Shown here: in pieces, positions 43,552-53,236 of the stretch | Numbering within the stretch: the stretch's first letter is position 1 | How the letters are laid out: each line of letters begins with the position of its first letter | Assembly (NCBI GenBank): GCA_963769585.1 | Contig: CAVYMJ010000006.1 | Location: forward strand, 992,001 to 1,056,000 | DNA: 64,000 nucleotides | Direction of reading: 5' to 3' | Source of the DNA: SSC3 sp963769585 | GTDB taxonomy: Bacteria; Actinomycetota; Actinomycetes; Propionibacteriales; Nocardioidaceae | Translations under genes and position numbers: made by a program | Notes under the pieces: generated by a model | Databases searched by the model: none | Told to the model about the DNA's origin: nothing | The model's input: the letters and a program-made list of their open reading frames with translations, nothing else

Positions 43552-45162
43552 GTGAAGGTTGAGGATTCAGCCGAGCGCGGGCGAGCCGCGCTGCGGATCG
43601 GCGATGCCGCCGCGGCGAGGGAGGCATTCGAGCAGGTCAGTCCCACCCCGGAGGTGCTTGAGGGGCTGGCGGCGGCTTCGTGGGTTCTGCTCGAGTACCC
43701 GCGCGCCATTGAGGAAGCTGAGCGTGCGTACTCGGGCTACCGCACAGCCGGTGACGGGTCGGGCTCTGCGCGGATGGCTCGGACCCTCGCGGGGATGAAC
43801 GGGACCACCAATGGCGACTGGGCTGTGGCCAGCGGGTGGCTTGCGCGCGCCAAGAGCCTGATGGGCGACGAGTCGGTGAGCAGCGAGCGTGGATGGGTCG
43901 CGCTCACCGAGGGGATGTTCTGCTCGCTTCGCCAGGACAAGGACCTCGCCTTCCGCAAGGCGTTGGAGATAGGACGCCAGACCGGTGACACAGACCTGAC
44001 TTTCGCCAGCCTCTCCTATCTCGGAGCCAGCCTTGTCCATGGAGACAGCGCCGATCAGGGAATGGTGCTGCTCGACGAGGCGCTGGCGGCGGTCGCGGGG
44101 GGAGAGGTCGAGGACTTCATCATCGTGGAGGAGATCTTCTGCCAGCTCTTCGCTGCATGTGAGCACGCACAGGATGTTGACCGTGCCGAGCAGTGGATCC
44201 GAGTTGGTGAGCAGATCGCGCAGCGCCGAAAGCTCCCTGCTGTGAGCGCGTACTGCCGGACCCACTACGGCGGGATCCTCACCGCCGCCGGTCGCTGGCC
44301 CGAGGCCGACGCGGCCCTGACCGAGGCTGTGCGACTCTGGGCGCTGGGTAAGCGGACGCTCAAGGCCGGCGCCGTGATCAGGTTGGCAGACCTGCGCGTA
44401 AAGCAGGGCCGGTACGAGGAGGCTGCCAGTTTGCTCGAGGGGTTCACCGACCCGGAGGCCGTGCGACCGCTCGCTTCCCTGCATCTGGCCCTGGGTGAGC
44501 ACGCCCGTGCCAAGATCCTGCTGGAACGCGCCATTCAGAAGGTCGATCCCGCTAGCAGTGACTGCATCCGGCTGCTAGGCCTGCTCGCAGAGGCGCAGCT
44601 CGCGACCGGCGAAGACCCGCGGCCCAGCATCGATGCGATGGCCGCCTGCACCGAGGCGCACCCCAGCCCCTACGCGACCGCCCTGCTCGCTTTGGCGCGT
44701 GGAAGATCCGGCGAGGGCGATCCGCAGGCCTGGTTCCGGGATGCGCTCGACGGGTTCAACCAGGTACAGCTGCCCCTCGAAGCCTCGTTGTGCCGCCTGG
44801 AGCTCGCTCGCGCCTGCAGCCAGTCGAGTCCCCGGGAGGCAATTGCCGAGGCACGCGCGGCGTTGCAGGGTTTCGGGAAGCTCGAGGCGGCTCGATACGT
44901 GGATGCGGCGACCGCCCTGCTACGCGACCTCGGAGAGAAGGTGGCGCCGCCCACGTCGTCGGGACAGGTCCTCAGCAGGAGGGAAAGCGATGTGCTAGCG
45001 CTGCTCGGTGAAGGGCTCTCCAACCCCGAGATCGCCCAACGGCTGTTCATCAGTCGCAAGACCGTCGAGCATCACGTCGGCAACATCCTGGTAAAGCTGG
45101 GACTGCGAAACCGCGCCGAAGTCGCCGCCTATGCCGTGCGTCAGGAACCGGCCGACAAATAG
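43552..45162 (+). CDS. LuxR-type regulator with TPR-like sensor domain
   Basis: This 536-aa protein has about 460 residues of TPR-like helical repeats, paralogous to the protein at 38265, then a LuxR/FixJ helix-turn-helix (about residues 470-530: LSRRESDVLALLGEGLSNPEIAQ, FISRKTVEHHVGNILVKLGLRNR). It lacks the ATPase domain of MalT-type LAL regulators. GTG 43552 follows GATGAT by six bases. It lies 92 bp upstream of the flavin-dependent oxidoreductase and may control it. Confidence 0.85.
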   Translation: MKVEDSAERGRAALRIGDAAAAREAFEQVSPTPEVLEGLAAASWVLLEYPRAIEEAERAYSGYRTAGDGSGSARMARTLAGMNGTTNGDWAVASGWLARAKSLMGDESVSSERGWVALTEGMFCSLRQDKDLAFRKALEIGRQTGDTDLTFASLSYLGASLVHGDSADQGMVLLDEALAAVAGGEVEDFIIVEEIFCQLFAACEHAQDVDRAEQWIRVGEQIAQRRKLPAVSAYCRTHYGGILTAAGRWPEADAALTEAVRLWALGKRTLKAGAVIRLADLRVKQGRYEEAASLLEGFTDPEAVRPLASLHLALGEHARAKILLERAIQKVDPASSDCIRLLGLLAEAQLATGEDPRPSIDAMAACTEAHPSPYATALLALARGRSGEGDPQAWFRDALDGFNQVQLPLEASLCRLELARACSQSSPREAIAEARAALQGFGKLEAARYVDAATALLRDLGEKVAPPTSSGQVLSRRESDVLALLGEGLSNPEIAQRLFISRKTVEHHVGNILVKLGLRNRAEVAAYAVRQEPADK

Positions 45163-45254
45163 GGGATCTCCCCGATACCTTCGCCCCACACAGCCACGAC
45201 CGTGGTCTCCAGGTTGCGAGTCATTGCGCGCCGGCCCTTCAAAAAGGAGAGATC

Positions 45255-46451
45255 ATGACCTACGACGCCATCGTCATTGGAGCCCGCGCGGCGGGGTCAC
45301 CGACCGCCATGCTGCTGGCCCGCAAGGGGTATCGGGTGCTCCTCGTCGACCGAGCGACCTTCCCGAGCGACACCCTGTCCACGCATGTCGTGCACGCTCC
45401 AGGAGTGGCGGCCCTGCAGCGATGGGGTGTGCTCGACCGGTTGCGCGCCAGCGGCTGTCCGCCCATCGAGGAGTACGCCTTCGACTTCGGAGCCTTCACG
45501 ATCTGCGGCACGACTAGGCCCGTCGGCGGGATCTCGACGGCCTATGCTCCACGTCGCACCGTGCTCGACGCGATCCTCGTCGACGGTGCTCGCGCGGCGG
45601 GCGTGGAGGTCCGGGAGGGCTGCAACGTCGACGAGATTCTCGTCGAGGAAGGCGCCGTCGTTGGAATCCGGTGTGGCTCCCAATCGGACCGAGCTCGCAT
45701 CGTGATCGGCGCCGACGGCCGCAACAGCCAGCTGGCCAAAGCGGTGGGAGTGGAGGAGTACAACACCAAGCCGCGCCTGCAGTACTCCTACTTCACCTAC
45801 TTCAGTGGACTCCCGACCCGGCGTCTGGAGACGTACGTCAGGCCGGACCGTGGTTTCGCGTGTGCCCCTACCAACGACGGGCTCACGATGGTTGTGGTCG
45901 GTTGGGCGTACGCCGAAGCGCGGGCCTACAAGGCCGACGTCGAAGGCAACTTCATGGCCACCCTGCAACTGGCGCCGGAGCTCGCGGCTCGGGTGGCGGG
46001 CGCGCAGCGGGAGGCTCCGTTCCTCGGGGGAGCGGTGCGGGGCTGGTTCCGCAAGCCCTTCGGCCGAGGGTGGGCACTGGTCGGCGACGCCGGCTACAAC
46101 AAGGACCCGATCACGGCGCAAGGGATCACCGACGCCTTTCTCGACGCCGAGCGGTGCGCTCAGGCGATTCACGAATGGCTCGGCCGTCACGGGCTCTTCG
46201 ACGAGGTGATGGGCGCCTGGCACCGGGAGCGGGACGCGCACGCAATGCCAATGTATGAGTTCACCTCCCAGATGGCGACGATGGAGCTGCCACCCCCTGA
46301 GATGTTGCAGTTGCTTGAAGCTGTGGAGTCAAGTCAGGAGTCCAGGGACGAGTTCATGAGCGTCGTCTCGGGCGCTCTGTCTCCTACGGAGTTCTTCGCC
46401 GAGGAGAACGTCGGAAGGATCTTCCAGGCTGCCCAGGGTCGCGTGGCTTGA
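45255..46451 (+). CDS. FAD-dependent oxidoreductase (geranylgeranyl reductase/halogenase-like)
   Basis: This 398-aa flavoprotein of the PHBH fold has an N-terminal GxGxxG-like motif in MTYDAIVIGARAAGSPTAMLLARKG, IVIGADGRNS, and GWALVGDAGYNKDPITAQGITDAFLDAE. The family includes monooxygenases, geranylgeranyl reductases and flavin-dependent halogenases. The halogenase WxWxIP motif is absent, so a monooxygenase or reductase is more likely. AAAAAGGAGAG precedes ATG 45255. It is downstream of the LuxR gene on the same strand. Confidence 0.85.
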   Translation: MTYDAIVIGARAAGSPTAMLLARKGYRVLLVDRATFPSDTLSTHVVHAPGVAALQRWGVLDRLRASGCPPIEEYAFDFGAFTICGTTRPVGGISTAYAPRRTVLDAILVDGARAAGVEVREGCNVDEILVEEGAVVGIRCGSQSDRARIVIGADGRNSQLAKAVGVEEYNTKPRLQYSYFTYFSGLPTRRLETYVRPDRGFACAPTNDGLTMVVVGWAYAEARAYKADVEGNFMATLQLAPELAARVAGAQREAPFLGGAVRGWFRKPFGRGWALVGDAGYNKDPITAQGITDAFLDAERCAQAIHEWLGRHGLFDEVMGAWHRERDAHAMPMYEFTSQMATMELPPPEMLQLLEAVESSQESRDEFMSVVSGALSPTEFFAEENVGRIFQAAQGRVA

Positions 46452-46457
46452 CAGCGG

Positions 46458-47276
46458 TCAGTCGCAGTTGTCGCACCGACCGGTCGCCGGCAGAGCGGTC
46501 TGGCACTTCGGGCAGACGGGGATGACCCGCTCGGCTGCTGCGATCTTGCGGATTCGCGACCTGCTGGCCGCCAGACGCTCAGGCAGCAGGGCTGTGCCGC
46601 CGTCGGCAGGCAGGATGGCCCCGAATGCCTTGTGGCACTCCAGGCGTTCCAGCGCGGCATGGTTGTCGGCGTTCTCCACAGCGACGTCGCGGAGCGAGCG
46701 GACGACGGCCCCATAGCGCTCCCCGACGCTGCTGGAGTCGTTGACGCACAGTGAGGGGAGCAGCGGTTCCTCGCGTTCGGCGCACTCGCGAGCGACCCGC
46801 TGCAGGACGTCGAAGAGCCAGAGCCGGAGGGGCTGGCTGGTCCGGATGCCGGTGCGAGCCTGGATCTGGACTCCCAGTTCCTTCTGGGTGATCAAGGAGC
46901 GGTAGTGAGCCGCGACTCCGACGAGCACCTCCCGTGCGGCGACGGCCCAGGTTGCCCGGGCTTCTTCGTCACCGAGGTCGCTGGCGTCAACGGGACCGCC
47001 GCCGAACCTGACGTCGAAGCCGAGGTCGTCGAGGTGCTTGGCTGCGCCTTCCTTGCCTCCCCGGAAGTCGTCCCAGGCAGCTGCAGTCCCGGTCGCGAAG
47101 CCAGCGGCGGCGCCCAGGATGGCCTTGGTCTCGTACGTCTTCTCGCCATGGTGGACGAGGTAGCCTCCCGACGGCTTGAAACCGTAGTGGTCCAGGAACT
47201 CGCCGCCACCGACCCGGTCGTACTCCTCGATCGCGGCAAGGACATGGTCGCGGGTTACCGCGTCGAAGAGGGGCAC
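46458..47276 (-). CDS. ScoMcrA-like N-terminal domain protein with C-terminal zinc ribbon
   Basis: This 272-aa protein has three segments. Residues 1-90 (LFDAVTRDHVLAAIEEYDRVGGGEFL, then YETKAILGAA) resemble the head domain of ScoMcrA, a type IV restriction enzyme. Residues 105-230 form an unknown helical domain (TQKELGVQIQARTGIRTSQPLR). The end has a zinc ribbon CPKCQTALPATGRCDNC. It has no HNH or SRA domain, so it is not a full ScoMcrA. A role in sensing modified or foreign DNA is possible but unproven. GTG 47276 lies six bases after a TAGATT box. Confidence 0.65.
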   Translation of the reverse strand: MPLFDAVTRDHVLAAIEEYDRVGGGEFLDHYGFKPSGGYLVHHGEKTYETKAILGAAAGFATGTAAAWDDFRGGKEGAAKHLDDLGFDVRFGGGPVDASDLGDEEARATWAVAAREVLVGVAAHYRSLITQKELGVQIQARTGIRTSQPLRLWLFDVLQRVARECAEREEPLLPSLCVNDSSSVGERYGAVVRSLRDVAVENADNHAALERLECHKAFGAILPADGGTALLPERLAASRSRIRKIAAAERVIPVCPKCQTALPATGRCDNCD

Positions 47277-47316
47277 AGCCTCAATCTAGTCCGGTTCTGC
47301 GAGATCACAGCATCGA

Positions 47317-47348
47317 GAGGCCGCCACGACCAAGGTCGTGGCGGCCTC
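47317..47348. terminator. Terminator hairpin downstream of the secreted protein gene
   Basis: Fifteen-base perfect arms (47317-47331 and 47334-47348) with a two-base gap lie between the stop of the secreted-protein gene and the promoter of the ScoMcrA-like gene. Confidence 0.85.
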
Positions 47349-47367
47349 GTCGCCGCGCTGTGAGGGG

Positions 47368-47961
47368 TCAGCGGCCGTACAGCCGGACCTTGCGCACCTC
47401 AAGGTCGAACGCGAAGGCGGGAGCGAACTGCAACCCGACAACCGCGTCGCCGAAGGAGGCAGAGACGTCCGTGAGTAGCTGGACATGTGTTCCCTTGACG
47501 ATGATCTGCTCACCGGCGTCCTGATGCTGCTCGTGGACCTGCTTGGGCTTCCCGGTCTCCGTGACCGATCCGGACACGGTCAGAACCTGTCCCTCGATCT
47601 CCACGCTCGCCGCAAGGCGCCCGTCGACCACGTAAGGCTCCTTCTGCTCGGCCCACCCGATCTGGCCGCCGTCATCCGGGTCGCCGAGAACGACCTGGAT
47701 CGAGCTGCCGTGGCGGTCGTTGTCATAGACGAGAACCATGACGTCGAGCCCGTCCGCCGAACCAGAGCCCTCCAGGACTACGCCCCGCTCGCGCTGGACG
47801 GTCACCTGGCCCTGGTCGGAGCTGCTGTTCTTGGACGAGGTCCCAGCGTCGGACTTGCTAACCCCCGTGGCACTCGCCGCGCCGGCGAACGCGAAACCTG
47901 CGGTCGCCGCGGCAAGCGCAGCGACCGCGATCACTGCTCGTAGGTTCTTGATGTCTTTCAT
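47368..47961 (-). CDS. Secreted hypothetical protein
   Basis: This 197-aa protein has a typical signal peptide (MKDIKNLRAVIAVAALAAATAG, then AGAASA), a Ser-rich linker, and a beta-rich mature domain with no cysteines. I recognise no family. ATG 47961 has GGAGAAG upstream. A strong terminator follows the stop. Confidence 0.75.
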   Translation of the reverse strand: MKDIKNLRAVIAVAALAAATAGFAFAGAASATGVSKSDAGTSSKNSSSDQGQVTVQRERGVVLEGSGSADGLDVMVLVYDNDRHGSSIQVVLGDPDDGGQIGWAEQKEPYVVDGRLAASVEIEGQVLTVSGSVTETGKPKQVHEQHQDAGEQIIVKGTHVQLLTDVSASFGDAVVGLQFAPAFAFDLEVRKVRLYGR

Positions 47962-48085
47962 GTCTTCTCCAGTTAGGTGTCGTGACATCGTTGTCAGCAC
48001 CAAGACGCGACTTCGTGGCCAGGGGTTGCCTGTCGCGATGTGGGTTCAGTCACACGCCAGTTCGGACGGTCGGAGACCTCTGGAA

Positions 48086-49387
<1,302 letters not shown>

Positions 49388-49567
49388 CAGCCTGCCCCCA
49401 CCTGCTTGTCACCTCGGGGTCAGGGTAAACCGCGCCCTGAGCGGAATATAGGGCCCGAACGGGCCATATGAACTCCCCGTGCCGAGACTGCCGACGGTGC
49501 GCTTACCGCCCCCTTCACTGGGTACGAAGCCTCAGCGGCGCAGGGCGCGCCGACTGGAAGGAGCGTC

Positions 49568-49759
49568 ATGACCACCACACCCGAGAACCCCGAGACCCCT
49601 CTTGAGGACACCGACCTCGAGACCGTGACCGGATCCGCGCCGCAAGCCACACCCGACGGCGGTGCGGACCCTGACAGCACCGACGGAGGCGCGACCGACG
49701 GCACCGGCAGCGACGACGGCATCGGCCGCGACGACGGGACCGACGGCTCAGACGGCTGA
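49568..49759 (+). CDS. Small acidic Asp/Gly-rich protein
   Basis: This 63-aa protein (MTTTPENPETPLEDTDLE ... GTDGSDG) is very acidic and probably disordered. GGAAGGAG lies just upstream of ATG 49568, a good ribosome binding site, and argues that it is translated. No family or signal peptide is recognised. Confidence 0.55.
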   Translation: MTTTPENPETPLEDTDLETVTGSAPQATPDGGADPDSTDGGATDGTGSDDGIGRDDGTDGSDG

Positions 49760-49883
49760 ACGCACTCGCATCGCCGAGAGCGGACGCCCCGACCCCCACT
49801 TGCGACCGGGTCTGGGCGTCCGCTTCTTCCGGGGGTTCGCGCTGCTTGCGGTGACCGAACTGGCTCCCTGACATACTCGCGAC

Positions 49884-50567
49884 GTGCGCGACAGCAAGCA
49901 GGCGGGCGGCATCAACTGGGTCCAGGTCTTCGCCGCCGCGGGTGCAGCGGTGTCGTCGGCCCTGTTGCTGTCCACGCTGGGCGTGGCCGGCACCATGATC
50001 GGGGCAGCGGTCGGAAGCCTGGTGGCGAGCCTTGCCACCCATACCTACTCGCGAGGGCTGGTCGCCAGCCGAGAGCGAGCGCTCGCGCTGCGCCGGATAA
50101 ACGCGGCGCGAGAAGACCTGGACCGGCTGGCGACCCACCCCGAGGAAGACCCCGAGGCCGGGCTGGAGCACGCCGACCGGGCTCTGGGCCGGGTGGAGGC
50201 GGGCTTGGAAGCCCGCAGGCTCTCCTGGCGCCACGTCGCGCTCGTCTCGGCAGGGCTCTTCGTCGGCGTCATGGTCGCGATCACGGGGTTCGAGCTTCTC
50301 GCCGGGCGCGCAGTCTCTTCCTACACCGGTGGAAGCGACCGGGACACGAAGATCACGGTGCCCGGCGTCAAGGACAAGCCTGACAAGTCGCCAGCTACCC
50401 CGACTCCGTCCTCGACGCCACTGCCCTCTGGGACTCCCAGCACTACGCCGGGTGCGACCCCGGGCACTCCCGGCTCGACCCCGACCGCGACGCTGGCGCC
50501 TACGGACGCCCCTACGGCTTCGGAGCCACCGGTGACGATCTCGCCGACTGAGGTGCCCGGTGGCTAG
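49884..50567 (+). CDS. Two-helix membrane protein with Pro/Thr-rich tail
   Basis: This 227-aa protein has two close hydrophobic helices (about residues 15-55), a helical cytoplasmic segment with charged repeats, a third helix (about 112-135), and a Pro/Thr/Ser-rich C-terminal tail that should lie outside the membrane. I recognise no family. GTG 49884 lies six bases after CATACT, consistent with a leaderless transcript. Confidence 0.65.
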   Translation: MRDSKQAGGINWVQVFAAAGAAVSSALLLSTLGVAGTMIGAAVGSLVASLATHTYSRGLVASRERALALRRINAAREDLDRLATHPEEDPEAGLEHADRALGRVEAGLEARRLSWRHVALVSAGLFVGVMVAITGFELLAGRAVSSYTGGSDRDTKITVPGVKDKPDKSPATPTPSSTPLPSGTPSTTPGATPGTPGSTPTATLAPTDAPTASEPPVTISPTEVPGG

Positions 50568-50706
50568 TAGCGGAGAAAGTCCCTAGGCTCACCGGCGAGG
50601 CGTACTGGGCGTAGACCACCGCCAGATCTAGGGTGTGGAGAAGAAGGGGGGCCGACGTCCGGTGTCGACCCTAAGACCTTTGGGTGGGGCAAGGAGTTCC
50701 GGGGAT

Positions 50707-52179
50707 ATGCATCAACCGGTGCGCGGGGGTGCGCATGCGGCAGAGATGCCGGAGACGGCTGTGACCCTGCTCCTGCGGCAGGCACAGCAGGTCGCCGACG
50801 AGCTGCATGCCCACGCCGAGAGCGAGGCTCTCGCGCTGACCGAGCACGCCCGCACCCGCGAGGCCGAGGCGGCCCGGATCCACGAGGCCGCGCAGACCGA
50901 GCGTGAAGAGACCGCGAGAGCGCTGCGCCAGGCCGAACGCCACTTCGCCGCTGCCTCGCAGGACGCCCGGCAGTTGGTGTCCGACGCTGCCGAGCAGGCA
51001 ACCCTGTTGATCCGCGCCGCCGAGGTCCAGGCGCAGTCCATCCTCGACGACACCGAACGACTTGCTGCGGCTCGCGTCTCCGAGGCGGACGCCGACGTCG
51101 AGGTCGCCCGCCGCGACAGCGGCCGGCTGCGGGACGAGGCGCGTGCGGCAGCCGACTCGCTGCTGCTCGAGGCCAGGCAGCGAGCCGAGCAGGAGGACGA
51201 AGCCTCACGCGAGGCAGCCTTCCAGCGCAGCCGGGCCGCTGCCGAGGAGGCTGTCGCTGTGGTCGCCCAGGCGACCACGCAGGCGGCCAGGCTGCGGCAG
51301 GCCGCCGAGGAGGAAGCCGCGAAGATGCGCGAGGTGGCCGCCGGGCTCCTCGAGGCCACGCGGCAGGAAGCCATCGTCGCCACTCGTGAGACCCAGCAGC
51401 GCAACGACCAGCTGACCAGCGATGCCCAGGCCGCTGCGCAGCGGGAGCTCGCCGCAGCCGCGGAGCAGATGTCGTGGACCCGGGCGACCGTCCAGGAGCT
51501 CCTGGCGACGGCTGACCTCGAGTCCGAGAGGATCAAGCAGCAGGCGCACGCGAGCGCAGGCAAGCACCTGCGCCGCACCCGCCACGCCATCGAGGAGATC
51601 ACCGCTCGGCTGCGCGAAAGGCTGGCCGTCGAGGCTGCTGAGCACGAGCGTCATGCCGTAGCCCTGGCCGCCGCCGCCGACGACGTACGCACAGCCGCCG
51701 ACCAGGACGCGGAGCGGATCCGTGAGACGGCCCAGGCGTCAGCCCGCAGGTTGCTCGAGGATGCCGAGGACATGGCGGCTGAGGCCGAGGACCGGGCCAG
51801 GCGACGGCTCGAGGAGGCGGAGCGGGGGGCCCGGATCCTCAGGGAGACAGTGGCTGCCGAGGTGATCCGCACCCAGCGCGAGGCCCAGGACGAGTCTCGG
51901 CGCTTGCGCGAGCAGGCCACGGCGTATCTCTCCGACGCTCGTGGGGAGGCCGACTCGCTGCGAGCGCAGGCTCGACGTAGCATCGATGAAGCTCGCGAGG
52001 AGGTCGCCAGTCTCGCGCGTCGCCGTGACGAGATCACTGCAGAGCTCGGCCAGCTGTCCGGGGTCATCCAGGCACTGGCGGTGCCTTCTGTCCCCGACCA
52101 GACCAAGTACGACGACACGACCGCTCCCGTCCGGGTGCCGCGTGACGTGGCGCGACAAGAAGAGGACCAGCCGCAATGA
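50707..52179 (+). CDS. Long coiled-coil polarity protein (Scy-like)
   Basis: This 490-aa protein is almost wholly coiled coil, rich in Ala, Glu, Arg and Gln, with repeated AEAxxRxxxA patterns, and no hydrophobic segment. It lies directly upstream of a FilP-like coiled-coil gene with a four-base overlap, like the scy-filP pair of Streptomyces, although Scy there is much longer. I choose ATG 50707, preceded by AAGGAG ten bases upstream and by a TAGGGT box at 50629; ATG 50746 is the alternative. A role in cell shape or polar growth scaffolding is inferred. Confidence 0.7.
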   Translation: MHQPVRGGAHAAEMPETAVTLLLRQAQQVADELHAHAESEALALTEHARTREAEAARIHEAAQTEREETARALRQAERHFAAASQDARQLVSDAAEQATLLIRAAEVQAQSILDDTERLAAARVSEADADVEVARRDSGRLRDEARAAADSLLLEARQRAEQEDEASREAAFQRSRAAAEEAVAVVAQATTQAARLRQAAEEEAAKMREVAAGLLEATRQEAIVATRETQQRNDQLTSDAQAAAQRELAAAAEQMSWTRATVQELLATADLESERIKQQAHASAGKHLRRTRHAIEEITARLRERLAVEAAEHERHAVALAAAADDVRTAADQDAERIRETAQASARRLLEDAEDMAAEAEDRARRRLEEAERGARILRETVAAEVIRTQREAQDESRRLREQATAYLSDARGEADSLRAQARRSIDEAREEVASLARRRDEITAELGQLSGVIQALAVPSVPDQTKYDDTTAPVRVPRDVARQEEDQPQ

Positions 52180-53186
52180 CCGAAGCAGGATCGCAGTTTC
52201 GAGTAGTCCTCCGCGGCTACGAGCCAGCTCAGGTCGACCGCCGGCTGGAGGAGCTCACCATCGCCCTGCAGGAGGCCGCACGCCAGCGTGACGACCTGCA
52301 CGTTCGGGTGCATGCGCTGGAGGAGGAGAAGTCACGCCGCAACGAGGACTCCCCGCCTGAGCCCGCGTCGTTCCAGCACCTAGGTGAGCGGGTGGCGCAG
52401 ATCCTCGCGCTCGCCGACGAGGAGGCTGCCGACCTGCGCCGCGCTGCGGCCGAGGAGATCGCCCAGAAGCAGGCGGAGCTCGGCGAGCAGGTGGGCAGCA
52501 TCAAGGGGGAGGCCGACCGCTACGCCGTCGGGGTCCGCAGTGACGCGGAGACGGAGGCCGCGCGCGTCCTTGAGGACGCCCGCCGTCTCGCCGACGAGCG
52601 ACTCGAGGGCGCAGACCGGGACGCAGCCGCGCGCCTTCAGGAAGCCGAAGCCATCTACGAGGACCAGCGTGCCCGCTCGGCCAAGGTTGCCGCTGACTTC
52701 GAGACGACCCTCGCCGCCCGTCGCAAGTCCGCCGAGGACGAGTTCGCCAAGCAGATGGAGGAGGCCAACGCGCGCCTGGAGGAGGCCTCCAGGCTGGTCG
52801 AGCAGGCGCGCTCCGAAGGCGTGGCGCTGCGGAGTGAGGCGGGCCGGGACGCCCGACGCCTTCTCGACGACGCCCAGCGGCAGGCGGAGACCATCGTCAG
52901 CGACGCCAAGGCTCTGGCAGCACGGGTTCGCAGCGACTCCGAGCGGGAGCTCGCGGCCGCCACGCAGCGTCGGGACAGCATCAACGCCCAGCTGGCGAAC
53001 GTTCGTCAGATGCTCGCGACGTTGACTGGTACAGCGCCCTCGCTTCCCGACGTCCTCGACGATGCAGCAGTCGAGCCGGCCGAGGAGAACGAGATCGTTG
53101 GGGCCCGGGACGCGTCCGAGGGTCCCGCGGTCCCGGGGCAGCCGACTCCTGAGCACGACCAGGCCGTTCTCGAGTCTGCGGACTGA
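52176..53186 (+). CDS. DivIVA-like coiled-coil protein (FilP-like)
   Basis: This 336-aa protein starts with a DivIVA-type membrane-binding turn (FRVVLRGYEPAQVDRRLEELTIAL), then a variable linker and a long coiled coil to about residue 300. Length and layout resemble Streptomyces FilP (about 310 aa), an intermediate-filament-like cytoskeletal protein recruited by DivIVA. The start overlaps the upstream Scy-like gene (ATGA), implying coupling and a shared complex. Confidence 0.78.
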   Translation: MTEAGSQFRVVLRGYEPAQVDRRLEELTIALQEAARQRDDLHVRVHALEEEKSRRNEDSPPEPASFQHLGERVAQILALADEEAADLRRAAAEEIAQKQAELGEQVGSIKGEADRYAVGVRSDAETEAARVLEDARRLADERLEGADRDAAARLQEAEAIYEDQRARSAKVAADFETTLAARRKSAEDEFAKQMEEANARLEEASRLVEQARSEGVALRSEAGRDARRLLDDAQRQAETIVSDAKALAARVRSDSERELAAATQRRDSINAQLANVRQMLATLTGTAPSLPDVLDDAAVEPAEENEIVGARDASEGPAVPGQPTPEHDQAVLESAD

Positions 53187-53224
53187 GAACGATCCCGTCC
53201 GCCAGGTCCGTCGGTGGGCGTGCA

Positions 53225-53230
53225 TAGGCT
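53225..53230 (+). promoter_or_regulatory. -10 box of the SNF2 helicase gene (TAGGCT, leaderless)
   Basis: TAGGCT ends six bases before ATG 53237. Confidence 0.6.
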
Positions 53231-53236
53231 CGCCGG

